From positions 472,956 to 536,955 of the forward strand of contig JADJFV010000034.1 in assembly GCA_016708435.1 (NCBI GenBank): a DNA stretch of 64,000 bases, given 5' to 3'. Position numbers and translations under genes: made by a program. Shown piece after piece: positions 44,833 through 54,677 of the stretch. Below the pieces are notes generated by a model, which had not been told where the DNA came from, ran no database searches, and worked only from the letters and a program-made list of their open reading frames with translations. This stretch comes from Leptospiraceae bacterium (GTDB taxonomy: Bacteria > Spirochaetota > Leptospiria > Leptospirales > Leptospiraceae). The stretch's first letter is position 1, and the number at the start of each line of letters is the position of its first letter.

Positions 44833-45976
44833 TTACCTCCAAAATTTCTAAAAGGAGCATCGTTGTATCATCTTTAAACTTTCTATTGCAATAGTTACCA
44901 ATTATTTCATACAACTCATCTAAGCATTCATTGCCTGATTTATTTTTTAGTTTAATGGTTGTTTCATTAAATCGCTCTAAGCCATACAACTTTTCTTTCG
45001 AATCAAATACTTCGAACATCCCATCTGAATAAATCAGAAGTTTGTTTCCTTTTCTAAGTTTAAAAATATAATCATCAAACTCTACATCAGGTATCAATAC
45101 AAGAGGCACACCTCTTCCTTCTAAAGTTTCAACTTTTTTTCCTTCAATCAAAGAAATCGGATGATGCCCTGCATAGGAATAATGAAGTTCGCCTCGATGG
45201 ACATAATACTTTATATATACTCCCACAAAAAAATGTTCCTTAATGAGTGGAATTATATGTTGGTTAATGATAGTTAAACTCTCGGCAGGACTTACATTCT
45301 TAGAAGAAGCAATTTTAAAAGCAAGTAATATCATTCCTGACATGAGAGCAGAGGAAACTCCATGTCCGGAGATATCTCCAAATAGTAAATCAATCCTCTG
45401 GTCTGTATCGGACGGATAATCTTCGTAAGCTATTAGATCTCCTCCAATTTTAAAGTATGGTTTATAAAAACTACTAAATTGAAAATATTTTGATTTGGGA
45501 AACTCTGTCGCAATCAGTGAGGCTTGGGTTTGAATGGCAACATTTAGATAACCATCCATCTTGTCATAGAGTTCCTGCAACTTTTCACGAGACTGTTTTA
45601 TCTCTATATGCGTTGCTACACGTGCAGATAACTCGGCAGTATTAAAAGGTTTTGTAATATAATCAACAGCTCCCAATTCAAATCCATTTAGAATTCTTTC
45701 TGGCTCAATGACCGCAGTTAGAAATATAACAGGAATACCTTTTGTATCTGGATCTAATTTGAGAATCTTGCAAACCTCAAATCCATCCATTTCCGGCATT
45801 TGAATATCAAGCAAAATTAAATCAGGCTTTTCCTTTTTCACCGATTCGAGTGCTTGCATTCCTGAAGTAGCAATTGAAACATTGTATCCTATGTCATGAA
45901 GAGTCTTACCTAATACTTGAATATTTTTGGGTGTATCATCTACAATGAGAATTAACGGTTTATGTGTATTATCCAC
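44816..45976 (-). CDS. Receiver-PP2C phosphatase (RsbU-like)
   Basis: 386 residues. The receiver is a close copy of its neighbour (same ILIVDDTPKNIQVLGKTLHD core, LILLDIQMPEMDGFE, YITKPFNTAEL). The C-terminal SpoIIE/PP2C domain has GGDLIAYED, GDISGHGVSSALMSGM and LLIYSDGMFEV, with the metal-binding Asp residues. It probably controls an anti-sigma-antagonist pathway. It follows the HD-GYP gene by 34 bp and overlaps the kinase gene by 17 bp. Confidence 0.92.
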   Translation of the reverse strand: MDNTHKPLILIVDDTPKNIQVLGKTLHDIGYNVSIATSGMQALESVKKEKPDLILLDIQMPEMDGFEVCKILKLDPDTKGIPVIFLTAVIEPERILNGFELGAVDYITKPFNTAELSARVATHIEIKQSREKLQELYDKMDGYLNVAIQTQASLIATEFPKSKYFQFSSFYKPYFKIGGDLIAYEDYPSDTDQRIDLLFGDISGHGVSSALMSGMILLAFKIASSKNVSPAESLTIINQHIIPLIKEHFFVGVYIKYYVHRGELHYSYAGHHPISLIEGKKVETLEGRGVPLVLIPDVEFDDYIFKLRKGNKLLIYSDGMFEVFDSKEKLYGLERFNETTIKLKNKSGNECLDELYEIIGNYCNRKFKDDTTMLLLEILEVSAKDV

Positions 45977-46010
45977 ATTACTTCCTTATAAGTATAATTT
46001 TTATTCGTAT

Positions 46011-47057
46011 CTAGTCTAAAAATTTTTCTTTGATTTCAAGAATTACCGATAGCTGGTTAATAAACAGGTCAACTAATCTCGGATCAAAATGTTGTTCTTT
46101 TTCTTTTTGTAATAAACTAATAGCGTCATCAATCGACCATGCTTTCTTATATGGTCTTTCGGAAGTCAATGCATCAAAAACATCAGCAACTGCAACGATT
46201 CTTGCTTCAATCGGAATTGCTTCTCCAATTAATCCATTGGGATAGCCTGATCCATTCCATTTTTCATGATGCGAAAATGCAATGCGCTCTGCCATCTGGA
46301 TTAATTCGGATTCACTATTTGCTAAAAGTTCAGCCCCGATTTTTGCATGAGTTTTCATAATTTCAAATTCCTCAAAAGTCAGCTTTCCTGGTTTTAATAA
46401 AATTATATCTGGAATTCCAATCTTACCAACATCATGCATCATGCTTGCACTTAGAAACATTGCTAGTTTTGCATTTTCCATTTTGGCAGCTTCTCCAAGA
46501 ATAACAGAATAATGACTCATTCTTTTTACATGCATCCCTGTTTCATTGTCTCTAAATTCTGCTGCTCTTCCTAGCCTATCAACTAAGTCTAGTTTCGATA
46601 TCTCAATTGTTTTCAAAGCTTCTCGTAATTCAATGGTTCGCGCATCTACTACTTCTTCTAAATTTTCAGTTAGCTTTTTATTTTCGATATGAGTCTTTAC
46701 CCTCGCCAATAATTCTAATGACTGAAACGGCTTAGTAATATAATCCACTGCCCCGATTTCAAATCCTATGAGTATATCATCAGTATCCGCTTTAGCTGTT
46801 AAAAATATTACAGGTATCTTAGAAGTATGCGCTGATGCTTTTAGTATTTTGCAAACTTCAAAGCCATTCATTTCTGGCATTTCGATATCTAGTAAAATTA
46901 AATCAGGAAGTCCGGCGTTTATTAAATCTAGTGCTTGTTTTCCGGACATTGCTACACTAATGTTGTATTCTTTATCATGCAGAATTTTACCTACTACCTG
47001 AATGTTATTGGGAGCATCGTCCACAACAAGAATTAGAGGTTTTTTTAAAGTTTCCAA
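46011..47057 (-). CDS. Receiver-HD-GYP c-di-GMP phosphodiesterase
   Basis: 348 residues. The receiver has ILVVDDAPNNIQVVGKIL and LPDLILLDIEMPEMNGFE, closely related to the receivers of the two downstream genes. The HD-GYP domain has MHDVGKIGIPD (HD) and SHHEKWNGSGYPNGL (GYP), with conserved His/Asp metal ligands. It should degrade c-di-GMP when the receiver is phosphorylated. Its start overlaps the last fragment of the broken hybrid kinase by 13 bp. Confidence 0.93.
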   Translation of the reverse strand: METLKKPLILVVDDAPNNIQVVGKILHDKEYNISVAMSGKQALDLINAGLPDLILLDIEMPEMNGFEVCKILKASAHTSKIPVIFLTAKADTDDILIGFEIGAVDYITKPFQSLELLARVKTHIENKKLTENLEEVVDARTIELREALKTIEISKLDLVDRLGRAAEFRDNETGMHVKRMSHYSVILGEAAKMENAKLAMFLSASMMHDVGKIGIPDIILLKPGKLTFEEFEIMKTHAKIGAELLANSESELIQMAERIAFSHHEKWNGSGYPNGLIGEAIPIEARIVAVADVFDALTSERPYKKAWSIDDAISLLQKEKEQHFDPRLVDLFINQLSVILEIKEKFLD

Positions 47058-47503
47058 GATTCTTCCTTTTTAATGAAAATTGATATTTCATCTAACGTTG
47101 TGTAAATTTTATCTGTATTGAATGTCTCAATAGAATCTTTTAATTCTGAGCAGAATTTTTTTAATCTTGCTATATCATGTTCTACAGAAAATTTTTCTAA
47201 CTCTTTTTCAAATGCAATTAAACTATCAAAGTTTAAAAATTGCTTTAAGTTTAAAACAATTGGTAAATATTTTTGAAGTAATTCAAATTTAGTTTCAACG
47301 GATAATGGCTCTTTTGCTCTTACAGAAGCTGTAATAGTTTCAATCGGTTTCTCTACTTCTGCAATTTCAGTTTTAAGTTCATTGGGTAAGTATTTAGTAA
47401 GCAATTCTAATAGGTCGTATTTATAAACTGGCTTTAATAAAAATGAATCAACGATTTTTGCAAATCTCTTTCTCTTCTCCAATTCCTGATGCAGTAAGAG
47501 CAA
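47045..47503 (-). pseudogene. Fragment 6 of the hybrid kinase: C-terminal part of REC and helical tail
   Basis: Open piece of 152 codons. KRFAKIVDSFLLKPVYKYDL is the end of a receiver (KP motif), followed by a helical tail typical of hybrid kinases. It has no own valid start; the preceding frame joins it after a frameshift near 47480. Confidence 0.75.
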
Positions 47504-47558
47504 TAACTGGAATATGTTTCAATTTTTCATCTGCTTTAATTAGCTTGGCAGCAGTGTA

Positions 47559-47987
47559 TCAATCCATAACTGGCATTTGCATATCCATTAAAATAAGATC
47601 GGGATCTATTTTAGGAGCAAGATTGCCACAGTCTTCCCCATTCTCAACCTCGATTACAGTAATATTGAAAGGTTCGAGATATAATTTAATAACTTGTCGG
47701 TTAGATAGAACATCTTCCGCGAGTAAGACAGTAGGGTTTTTAAATCGAATCTGTTTAAGCCAATTCCTTCCATTTATTATTTCTTCCTCCGTTTTGAGAG
47801 CGCCTATTTCAATATCAAAAAGGGATACAATAAAAATGGAACCTTTTCCAATTTCACTTTCTACGGAAATTGTTCCACCGATTAGTTCAACTAGACGCCG
47901 AGTAATGCTTAATCCTAAACCCGTTCCGCCGTATTTACTTCTACTTTGTCTTGCCATTTGTCTGAATGGTTCAAATATGTTTTGCAA
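47559..47987 (-). pseudogene. Fragment 5 of the hybrid kinase: HATPase end and REC start
   Basis: 142 codons. IFEPFRQMARQSRSKYGGTG and GLGLSITRRLVEL are the HATPase F/G boxes. VLLAEDVLSNRQVIK starts a receiver that stops at DLILMDMQMPVMD, where TGA replaces the expected glycine codon. Confidence 0.75.
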
Positions 47988-48124
47988 TTCACTTTCCGGA
48001 ATTCCAATTCCACTGTCCTTAATCGAAATAAGAAAATCGACTTTACTTCTTTCTTCGTTTTTGGGGATAATGGCAACTTCAATTTCTACACTACCATTTT
48101 GTGTAAATTTGACAGCATTCCCAA

Positions 48125-48382
48125 TTAGATTGAAGAATATTTGTCGTAAATACTTTTCATCGGTAATAAGGCTTCCGGCAAATCTTTCGCAATGGAGGTA
48201 ACCAAGGTTATCCCCTTCTCAGATGCTTTCATTGAGAAAATGGAAATTATTTCTTTTATGAGGTTATCCATATTTACAGGCTCATTAGTAACTACCATGC
48301 GACCTGCTTCTACTTTAGAAAGATCTAATATATCGTTTATCAGATCCAGCAATACTTTACTGCTCTGAACAATATTGCCCAA
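48125..48382 (-). pseudogene. Fragment 4 of the hybrid kinase: HisKA end
   Basis: 85 codons; LLDLINDILDLSKVEAGRM is the end of the HisKA/dimerisation region. The following HATPase N-box (NLIGNAVKFTQNGSVEIEV) is in another frame after a one-base loss near 48167. Confidence 0.75.
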
Positions 48383-48849
48383 ATACTCAGTAAAAGTTTA
48401 TTGCCTTCTGTCTTTTCTTGCAAAATGGTTGAGAAGCCTACGATTGCATTGAGAGGTGTTCTAATTTCATGACTCATATTTGCCAGAAATTCGCTTTTCC
48501 TTCTGTTGGCTATATCCGCTTCCTTTTTTGTTTGTTTTAATTCTTCTTCCGCTAGTTTCCGATCCGTCGTATTTCTTACCACACTTAAAACTTTATCCTC
48601 ACCGTAACGAACTGTTCTTGCTTCAAAGAAATTTGATTTATTGGAAATTGTTAGGGAATATTCGAAGATTTGCATTTGTTGAGAGGCTAATACTTTCTCT
48701 AAAACAGTTTGAAATACTTCTACCCAATCAGCAGGCATTACATTAGAGATTTTCTTTCCAATAAAATCTTGCGGTATTGCATAGGCATCGTCAAAAACAG
48801 GAATATAAAAGTCAATGAATACTCCTTCTTTATTCAAGGTAAAAATCAT
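48340..48849 (-). pseudogene. Fragment 3 of the hybrid kinase: PAS and H-box
   Basis: 169 codons. A PAS domain (GKKISNVMPADWVEVF) is followed by KSEFLANMSHEIRTPLNAIV, the H-box with its phospho-His. The upstream frame is still open beyond this ATG and reads EKPLSIIGTNWDITEQKKSE. Confidence 0.75.
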
Positions 48850-48969
48850 ATCTGGAAATGCATGTATAATTGCAGACAGTTTCGCTTGATTATTATTGAG
48901 AGCCTCTTCTGATTTTTTTTGTTCGGTAATATCCCAATTGGTTCCTATTATGCTCAGCGGTTTTTCAAA

Positions 48970-49641
48970 TTAATCGCGCAGAACCATTTGCAAGACCACG
49001 AATATAATGAATGCTATTATCTCACCAAACAACCCGAAATTCTGTAATAAATTCTTTTCGCCGCTGATAGCCATTTGCATTTCATGTCGGCATTCGTTCC
49101 GCATCGTCAGATGAAGACCTGACTGCCATGCTTCATATACGCCACCAAATTTTTCTTTTGTTGTTCCATATAGAACATACATTTGTTCGTCCCATACAAT
49201 TCGATTGTTTACAATGTCATATTCCCATACACCAACACCACCGGCACGGGTGGCTAATTCTAAACGGAAAGCAGATTGTTTCTGCGTCTCTTCCATTTTT
49301 ATTCTTTCTGTAATATCTAAAATACTGGTTAGTATAAATGTATCCCCATTTATTTTGATTGGATTCAAGCCGACTTCCAATGGGATTTTTGAGCCATCTT
49401 TTCGCATACCGTATACGATAGGATATGCTTTCATACTTCTAGCAACCGGCTCCAACATATACTCTAACCTTAAATTTCCGTGGTCAAAAGCATTTTCTTT
49501 CGGAACAATGATTTCAATTTTCTGTCCAATCAATTCTTCGATTTTATACCCAAAATAGTTTTCGGTTTGAAAATTTGCAAATTGTATGAATCCGTTGGCA
49601 TCGACTAATAAAACTGAATGGGGTATTGATTCTACAACCAA
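48970..49641 (-). pseudogene. Fragment 2 of the hybrid kinase: PAS domains
   Basis: 223 codons with two PAS/PAC units (SIPHSVLLVDANGFIQFANF and GVWEYDIVNNRIVW). The frame is open further upstream (DITKRIEIENEVKLLTETLE), which shows the visible ATG is internal. The end is frameshifted near 49056. Confidence 0.75.
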
Positions 49642-50074
49642 CTCAAATTTTTTATTGCATTGAGTTGCTTCATCAATTTCGATAATGAGTTTTTCGTTCG
49701 TGTCAGCCAGTTCGGTCGTTCGTGCATCGACTTTACTTTCCAGGGTTTCAGTCAGTAATTTTACTTCGTTTTCTATCTCAATACGTTTAGTAATATCTAA
49801 AGTATTACTAACGATATATTTTTACCTGAAAGTTCAATTAGGTATAATGAAATTGACAAAATAATTTTTCGCCATTTTTTTTCTTACTTTCAATGGTCTT
49901 ATTTACTATTCTTCCATCTTTTGCCATTAGGCTGTAAGAGAACTGTACGTTCTTTAAATCTGCCCAAAAATTTAATTCAATTGTTGTTCTTCCTTTAATT
50001 TCTTCACGTGATAACCCATAAATGCATCAAAGGCATTTTTTGCATCGAATATAAAACCATTGTTCATCCAAGAC

Positions 50075-51409
50075 TTAAACCCAACCGGACTTGAATCGAA
50101 AATTTTCAAAAACGTTTTTCGCTTTGGAGTAAGGAAATTTCGGCTTTTTCTCTCCCGAAATATCTTCGTGCGAAACAGTTACATAGACAGGTCCTTCCCC
50201 ATCGAAGCGTGTAACTTGCAAATGAAACCATCGCTTTTCGGTAGTTGAATCACAAGGGTATTCTAATTGGAATATTTGCATTTCATCACGAATGACTGCG
50301 CGAATTCCCCCTGCAGTTGCTTTTGCATACTCATAATCTTCTGATTCCAAAGGAACTAAATCACAGATGTTTAAATAATTGTATCGCTTCTGTTTCTCTG
50401 ACGGTATAAGCGAATTATCCGCTCCAATAGCCCGCCATGCTTTGTTTTCAAAAATAATTTCGCCCTGCTCATTTAGAACAGCAATACTAGATGATAATGC
50501 ATCGAGTGTTGCACGACTAAAGCGCTCTGATTCGAATAAGGCTTTTTCTATCCGTTTACGTTCGGTGATGTCGCGAATTTTACCTATTACCAATGGCTGA
50601 TTGTCTATTGAAATAATGTTACCAATAACTTCGGTAATCACGTTGATTCCGTCTTTGCGAAGAATTACGGTTTCTAAATACTTACCGGCGATTGTTTCAT
50701 CGTTGGTTAAAAAAAGTTTTAGCAAGGAAGGTGAATTCAAATTATAGGTTGTCATGTTTAACAGCTCTATAGACGTAAAGCCTGTAATGATGCAAAACAT
50801 TGGATTAACAAAGAGAAAATTGCCGTCTAAATCAACTAAGCAAATACCATCAAGGGACATATTTGTAATTGCCCGAAATTTTGTTTCACTTTCCTTTATT
50901 TGATGCATTGATAAAAGCATATCATCATTTATTTGTCGGAGTTCTTCATTTTGTAATTCTATCTCTATATTTTTTTTTCGTAATAGTTTTTCGTCGGCAC
51001 GAATCTGTATATCTTTCTGTTTGTTCTGTCTAAGAGTTTCTGCTTCTCGTAATTCACGGTCTAGAGCTGAACCGAGTAAAGCAAGATGATTTTTCATGAT
51101 ATAATCGCTGGCACCCATTTTCATTGCTTTGACGGCTAACGTTTCACCCATAGTGCCTGACAATAATATAAATGGTATGTCTAAATTGTGTTTTAGAAAC
51201 TCATCTAAAGCATCAAGACCGGTGAAATTAGGCATAGCGTAATCAGAAATAATGCAATCCCATATTTCATTCGTTAACAACGCCTTTAAGTCTTCGTGAG
51301 TAAATACTATCTTATAAAAAGGCTCGAAATCATTTTCTTTTAAATGATTGATTGTAAGAAGCGCATCATCTTCGTTATCCTCGATTAATAAAACACGGAT
51401 TTTTTTCAT
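50075..51409 (-). pseudogene. Fragment 1 of the hybrid kinase: REC-PAS-PAS
   Basis: 444 codons with a genuine start one codon after the response-regulator stop. The receiver has RVLLIEDNEDDALLTINHL and a CIISDYAMP phospho-site; two PAS domains follow, ending in VTVSHEDISGEKK. After A5 (plus T5 at 50145-50149) the frame is lost; with one extra A it continues AEISLLQSEKRFLKIFDSSP. It might still be translated as a short REC-PAS protein. Confidence 0.7.
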
Positions 51410-51850
51410 TTAATTTGGAAGCTCATTTAATATCAGCCAATACAATCCCAGATTTTGAATTGCTTTTGTAAATTGGTCAAAGTCAACCGGCTTACGAATG
51501 TAGCTATTAGCCCCTAATTCATAACTATGAATTAAATCCTGCTCTTCTTTTGAAGAAGTGAGCATGACTATAGGAAGTAGTTTTGTAATTTTATTTGCAC
51601 GTATCTGTTGCAATACTTCCAAGCCATCCATTTTGGGAAGTTTAATATCGAGTAGAGTAATTTGTGGCATGAGAGTTAAATCTCTGCCTAGATATTTGCC
51701 GGTTCCAAACAAAAAATCAAGTGCCTCTTCCCCATCTCTAGCTACAACAACTTCATTGGAAATGTTACTGTCCTTTAATGCCTGAATTGTTAGCAATTCA
51801 TCATCCGGATTGTCTTCTATTAGTAAGATAAATTTAGTTTTATTTTTCAT
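51410..51850 (-). CDS. Single-domain response regulator (Rcp1-like)
   Basis: 146 residues, receiver only. FILLIEDNPDDELLTIQAL holds the acidic pair, ITLLDIKLPKMDGLEVLQ the phospho-Asp, VMLTSSKEEQDL the Thr/Ser and SYIRKPVDFDQF the Lys. Such Rcp1-type regulators pair with the PAS kinases encoded just upstream. It lies 4 bp after that kinase and directly before the decayed hybrid kinase. Confidence 0.93.
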   Translation of the reverse strand: MKNKTKFILLIEDNPDDELLTIQALKDSNISNEVVVARDGEEALDFLFGTGKYLGRDLTLMPQITLLDIKLPKMDGLEVLQQIRANKITKLLPIVMLTSSKEEQDLIHSYELGANSYIRKPVDFDQFTKAIQNLGLYWLILNELPN

Positions 51851-51854
51851 AATT

Positions 51855-53270
51855 TTATAGCTTAAAGTAAAAACTTGCTCCTTTATTTATTTCTGCCTCT
51901 GCCCAAATTCTTCCACCGTGTTTAACAATGATTCTATTTACAGTTGCTAAACCAATTCCAGTTCCTTCAAATTCTGAAACACTATGCAATCTCTGAAATG
52001 CACCAAAGAGTTTATTCACATATTTCATATTGAAACCAACACCATTGTCCCGAATAAAATAAACGGTGCTATCTTCTTGAATTGTTTTTCCAAATTCAAT
52101 TTTGGTTGAATCATTTTTGGATGAGTATTTCCATGCGTTACTGATTAGATTTTGCAGTGCAATGCGTAAAAGATTTTTATCTCCCGAAACTTCGATATTA
52201 CTTTGTATTACAAATTCCGCTTTGCGAGCTAGGCTTAATTCTTTGAACTCGTTTGTGATAGATGTTACAATTTCTGATAAATTAACCTTTTCAATTTTCA
52301 TTTCAGCTTTGGTAACGCGCGATAGTTTGAGCATATCGTCAATTAGCTGCCCCATTGTTTGGGATGCTTTGCGGATACGGGCTAAATAATCCAGACCTTG
52401 TTCGTTTAGCATCTCAGTGAAATCTTTTTGCAATATTCTACTAAAGCCATCAATGCCACGAAGTGGAGCGCGTAAGTCATGGGAAACAGAATAGGAAAAT
52501 GATTCGAGTTCTTTGTTCACCGCTTCCAATTGATTGGTGCGTTCTTTCACTCTTTGCTCAAGGGTTTCGTTTAACGTTTTTATTTCTGCTTCTGCCTGTT
52601 TGCGCTCGGTAATGTCTTCAAAGGTTGCAATCACTTCAAAGGGTTTAGAGTTACCATCTTTAAATCGCGGTATTGAATTAATATTAATCCAAGTATAATT
52701 ATTTATTAGTGGATTAAAAACACCCATTGTAACATTGTTTACGGGTTTTCCTGTTTGCAACGTAATGGCAGCGGGATGTGTGTCTCCCGGAAAATCAGAA
52801 CCATCTTCATGTATTGATTTCCAACGTGGGTCAATGGATGTTCGCCCCTGCATTTGATCGAGAGTCAAACCAAGAATTCTTTCTGCAGATCGGTTGGCAT
52901 CATTAATTTCACCCTTTGCGTTTTGGTAAATCTTACCTAGTGGTGAATTATCAAATAAAAATTTGTGTTTACTTTCGCTCTCTGCATTTTTTAACTTAGC
53001 ATACTTTAATTCTTCGATTAGCCGTAGATATTCTTCATTTTTTCCTTGCAATAGTCTTTCGTTTTCTTTTCGTTCTTCAATTATTATAGTTTGCTGTCTA
53101 TTTGTTGAGTTTGATAAAAGCAATTCGTCTGCACGATTTTCCTTTTCTTGGTTTTGATAAACTAGTTCTTTGTCTGCGATGACTAAATCAGCGATGCGTT
53201 TTTCATTTTCTAGCTTATATCTTTCTAACTCTTCAATCAGTTCTTCCGTGCTTTTATCTTGATAATTCAT
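51855..53270 (-). CDS. PAS-domain sensor histidine kinase
   Basis: 471 residues. An N-terminal coiled coil (about residues 1-110) is followed by one PAS/PAC domain (FLFDNSPLGKIYQNAKGEIN) and HisKA with ESFSYSVSHDLRAPLRGIDG (H-box). HATPase follows with ALQNLISNAWKYSSK and FEGTGIGLATVNRIIVKHGG. It is soluble. A GGAGAG ribosome binding site lies upstream of the ATG. It forms a kinase-regulator pair with the next gene. Confidence 0.93.
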   Translation of the reverse strand: MNYQDKSTEELIEELERYKLENEKRIADLVIADKELVYQNQEKENRADELLLSNSTNRQQTIIIEERKENERLLQGKNEEYLRLIEELKYAKLKNAESESKHKFLFDNSPLGKIYQNAKGEINDANRSAERILGLTLDQMQGRTSIDPRWKSIHEDGSDFPGDTHPAAITLQTGKPVNNVTMGVFNPLINNYTWININSIPRFKDGNSKPFEVIATFEDITERKQAEAEIKTLNETLEQRVKERTNQLEAVNKELESFSYSVSHDLRAPLRGIDGFSRILQKDFTEMLNEQGLDYLARIRKASQTMGQLIDDMLKLSRVTKAEMKIEKVNLSEIVTSITNEFKELSLARKAEFVIQSNIEVSGDKNLLRIALQNLISNAWKYSSKNDSTKIEFGKTIQEDSTVYFIRDNGVGFNMKYVNKLFGAFQRLHSVSEFEGTGIGLATVNRIIVKHGGRIWAEAEINKGASFYFKL

Positions 53271-53552
53271 GATTCTCTCCTGATATACCTCTCAAAACGA
53301 ATTCGGATGACCAAGATGGAATAAAAGGAAATAGTAGTATAATTATATTGAATATATTCCCTGTTATAAGAATTTCAGAGGATGACTCAAGATATTTCGA
53401 GGATGCCATTACTAACTCCCGTAATATCCTAGTTATTCGTCAAGGGATTAATGCATTTTTTTTCTAACTAAAAGTTTTAATATCTAGCTTTTTGCAATTA
53501 GCTTAACAATTCAAATTCTTGGATAAGCAAGCCAAGCTCTTTATTAACCTAA
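53271..53552. other. AT-rich intergenic stretch without recognised feature
   Basis: Upstream of the PAS-kinase gene. It probably holds its promoter on the minus strand, but I can point to no convincing box. No ORF or repeat is supported here. Confidence 0.4.
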
Positions 53553-53825
53553 CCTAAACCAAGGAAAGGAAATAAAAAGGAAATACAGGAACTATTCACA
53601 AAAGAATTAGAAGAAAATACAATAGATGCATCTAAAATCAAATGCTTGAATCTAGGAATATGGGACTATCCAAGCGGCTGTGCTAGGGGAAAAATCATAG
53701 TATGCGCTACAGAGGAAGTTTTATGGGACTTTAGTAATTTCGAATTGTTATGGAAGGAGAATGTAAGCGGAGTTAGCATAATCTTAGTTGTGATTCATAG
53801 AGGAGAGCCTACAACCTTCAATTAA
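53553..53825 (+). pseudogene. Coding remnant of about 90 codons without start
   Basis: An open frame from a stop at 53550 to TAA at 53823-53825 reads KCLNLGIWDYPSGCARGKII in its middle and ends RGEPTTFN. It has protein-like composition but no ATG, GTG or TTG near its beginning. It is probably the 3' end of a lost gene. No family recognised. Confidence 0.35.
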
Positions 53826-53918
53826 CTTAAAAAAACATCTAATAGAATATTTGTAGAAGAAATAAATCCATTCTAATAAAATGTTTGTCAAAGAAAATAG
53901 CAAAATTATACTTCGCCA

Positions 53919-54677
53919 ATGAAGATAAATGGAAAAAGAATCGTTATCACTGGAGCCGCTTCAGGAATAGGAAAAGAAACATTATTATTACTCAAAGCCT
54001 ATTCAGGTGTTAAAATACTGGCTACAGATTTGAATATCCAAGATATAGAACAAAGTGAAGTCGTTAGTTCTTACCAATGCGATGTATCCAATCCAGATAA
54101 TTTAAAAAAGTTGATTCAAAAAGCGGAAGATGTGCTAGGTGGAATTGATATATTTTATGCCAATGCTGGCTTTGCCTACTATGAAAAAATCCAGGATCCT
54201 AGTTGGGATAGAATTGAGAATATCTACAATACAAATGTTTTTTCACCCGCATACACAGTTGCCTATCTAAATGAAAAATTAAAAAATCCATTTCTATTTA
54301 TTGTTACAGCATCTGCAATGAGCCATCTTCCTTTGCCCGGCTACGCTCTATATGCCGCTACAAAATCGGCAGTTCATTCGTTTATGGAATCATTTCGTTA
54401 TGAACTTAAACCAGCTAACAAGATTATGGTAATTTATCCAATTGCCACTCGAACAAAATTTTTTACAACTGCGGGTAAAGAAGTGCCTGTTCCCTTTCCT
54501 TCTCAGTCTGCACAAGCTGTTGCTAAGTCGATAGTGCGTGGAATCAATTGGAATTCTAAAAGAGTCTACCCATCCTTTCTTTTTCGTTTGATTCAATATT
54601 TAGATAGATTTCTTATTTTCCCATTGAAGGTATACCAAATCTTAGAAGGAATTAAGCTAAAGAGAATAATTAAGTGA
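53919..54677 (+). CDS. Short-chain dehydrogenase/reductase
   Basis: 252 residues. The cofactor motif KRIVITGAASGIGKETLLLL (TGxxxGIG) is at the N-terminus, NAGF (NNAG-like) near residue 85, and catalytic SAMSHLPLPGYALYAATKSA (Ser, YxxxK) near residue 140-155. It uses NAD(P)H; the substrate is unknown. It overlaps the following chemoreceptor gene by 4 bp (GTGA). Confidence 0.9.
   Translation: MKINGKRIVITGAASGIGKETLLLLKAYSGVKILATDLNIQDIEQSEVVSSYQCDVSNPDNLKKLIQKAEDVLGGIDIFYANAGFAYYEKIQDPSWDRIENIYNTNVFSPAYTVAYLNEKLKNPFLFIVTASAMSHLPLPGYALYAATKSAVHSFMESFRYELKPANKIMVIYPIATRTKFFTTAGKEVPVPFPSQSAQAVAKSIVRGINWNSKRVYPSFLFRLIQYLDRFLIFPLKVYQILEGIKLKRIIK

Larger units (their letters stand above)
47045..51409 (-). 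pseudogene. Decayed giant hybrid sensor histidine kinase
   Basis: A single ancestral gene reading REC, then several PAS domains, HisKA (SHEIRTPLNAIVGFST), HATPase (GGTGLGLSITRRLVELIGG), REC (LLAEDVLSNRQVIKLYL) and a helical tail. It is broken into six open pieces by about ten lesions: frameshifts near 50147, 50015, 49820, 49056, 48970, 48386, 48167 and 47480, and stops at 49022-49024 and 47559-47561, with another near 49840. Between pieces the other frames still read as PAS or kinase sequence. Too many lesions for assembly error alone; the gene is decaying. Its neighbours are intact. Confidence 0.85.

Noticed and set aside
47443..48201. Long plus-strand open frame opposite the kinase pseudogene
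   Set aside because: It is a shadow of kinase coding sequence; the minus strand shows conserved kinase motifs in all pieces.
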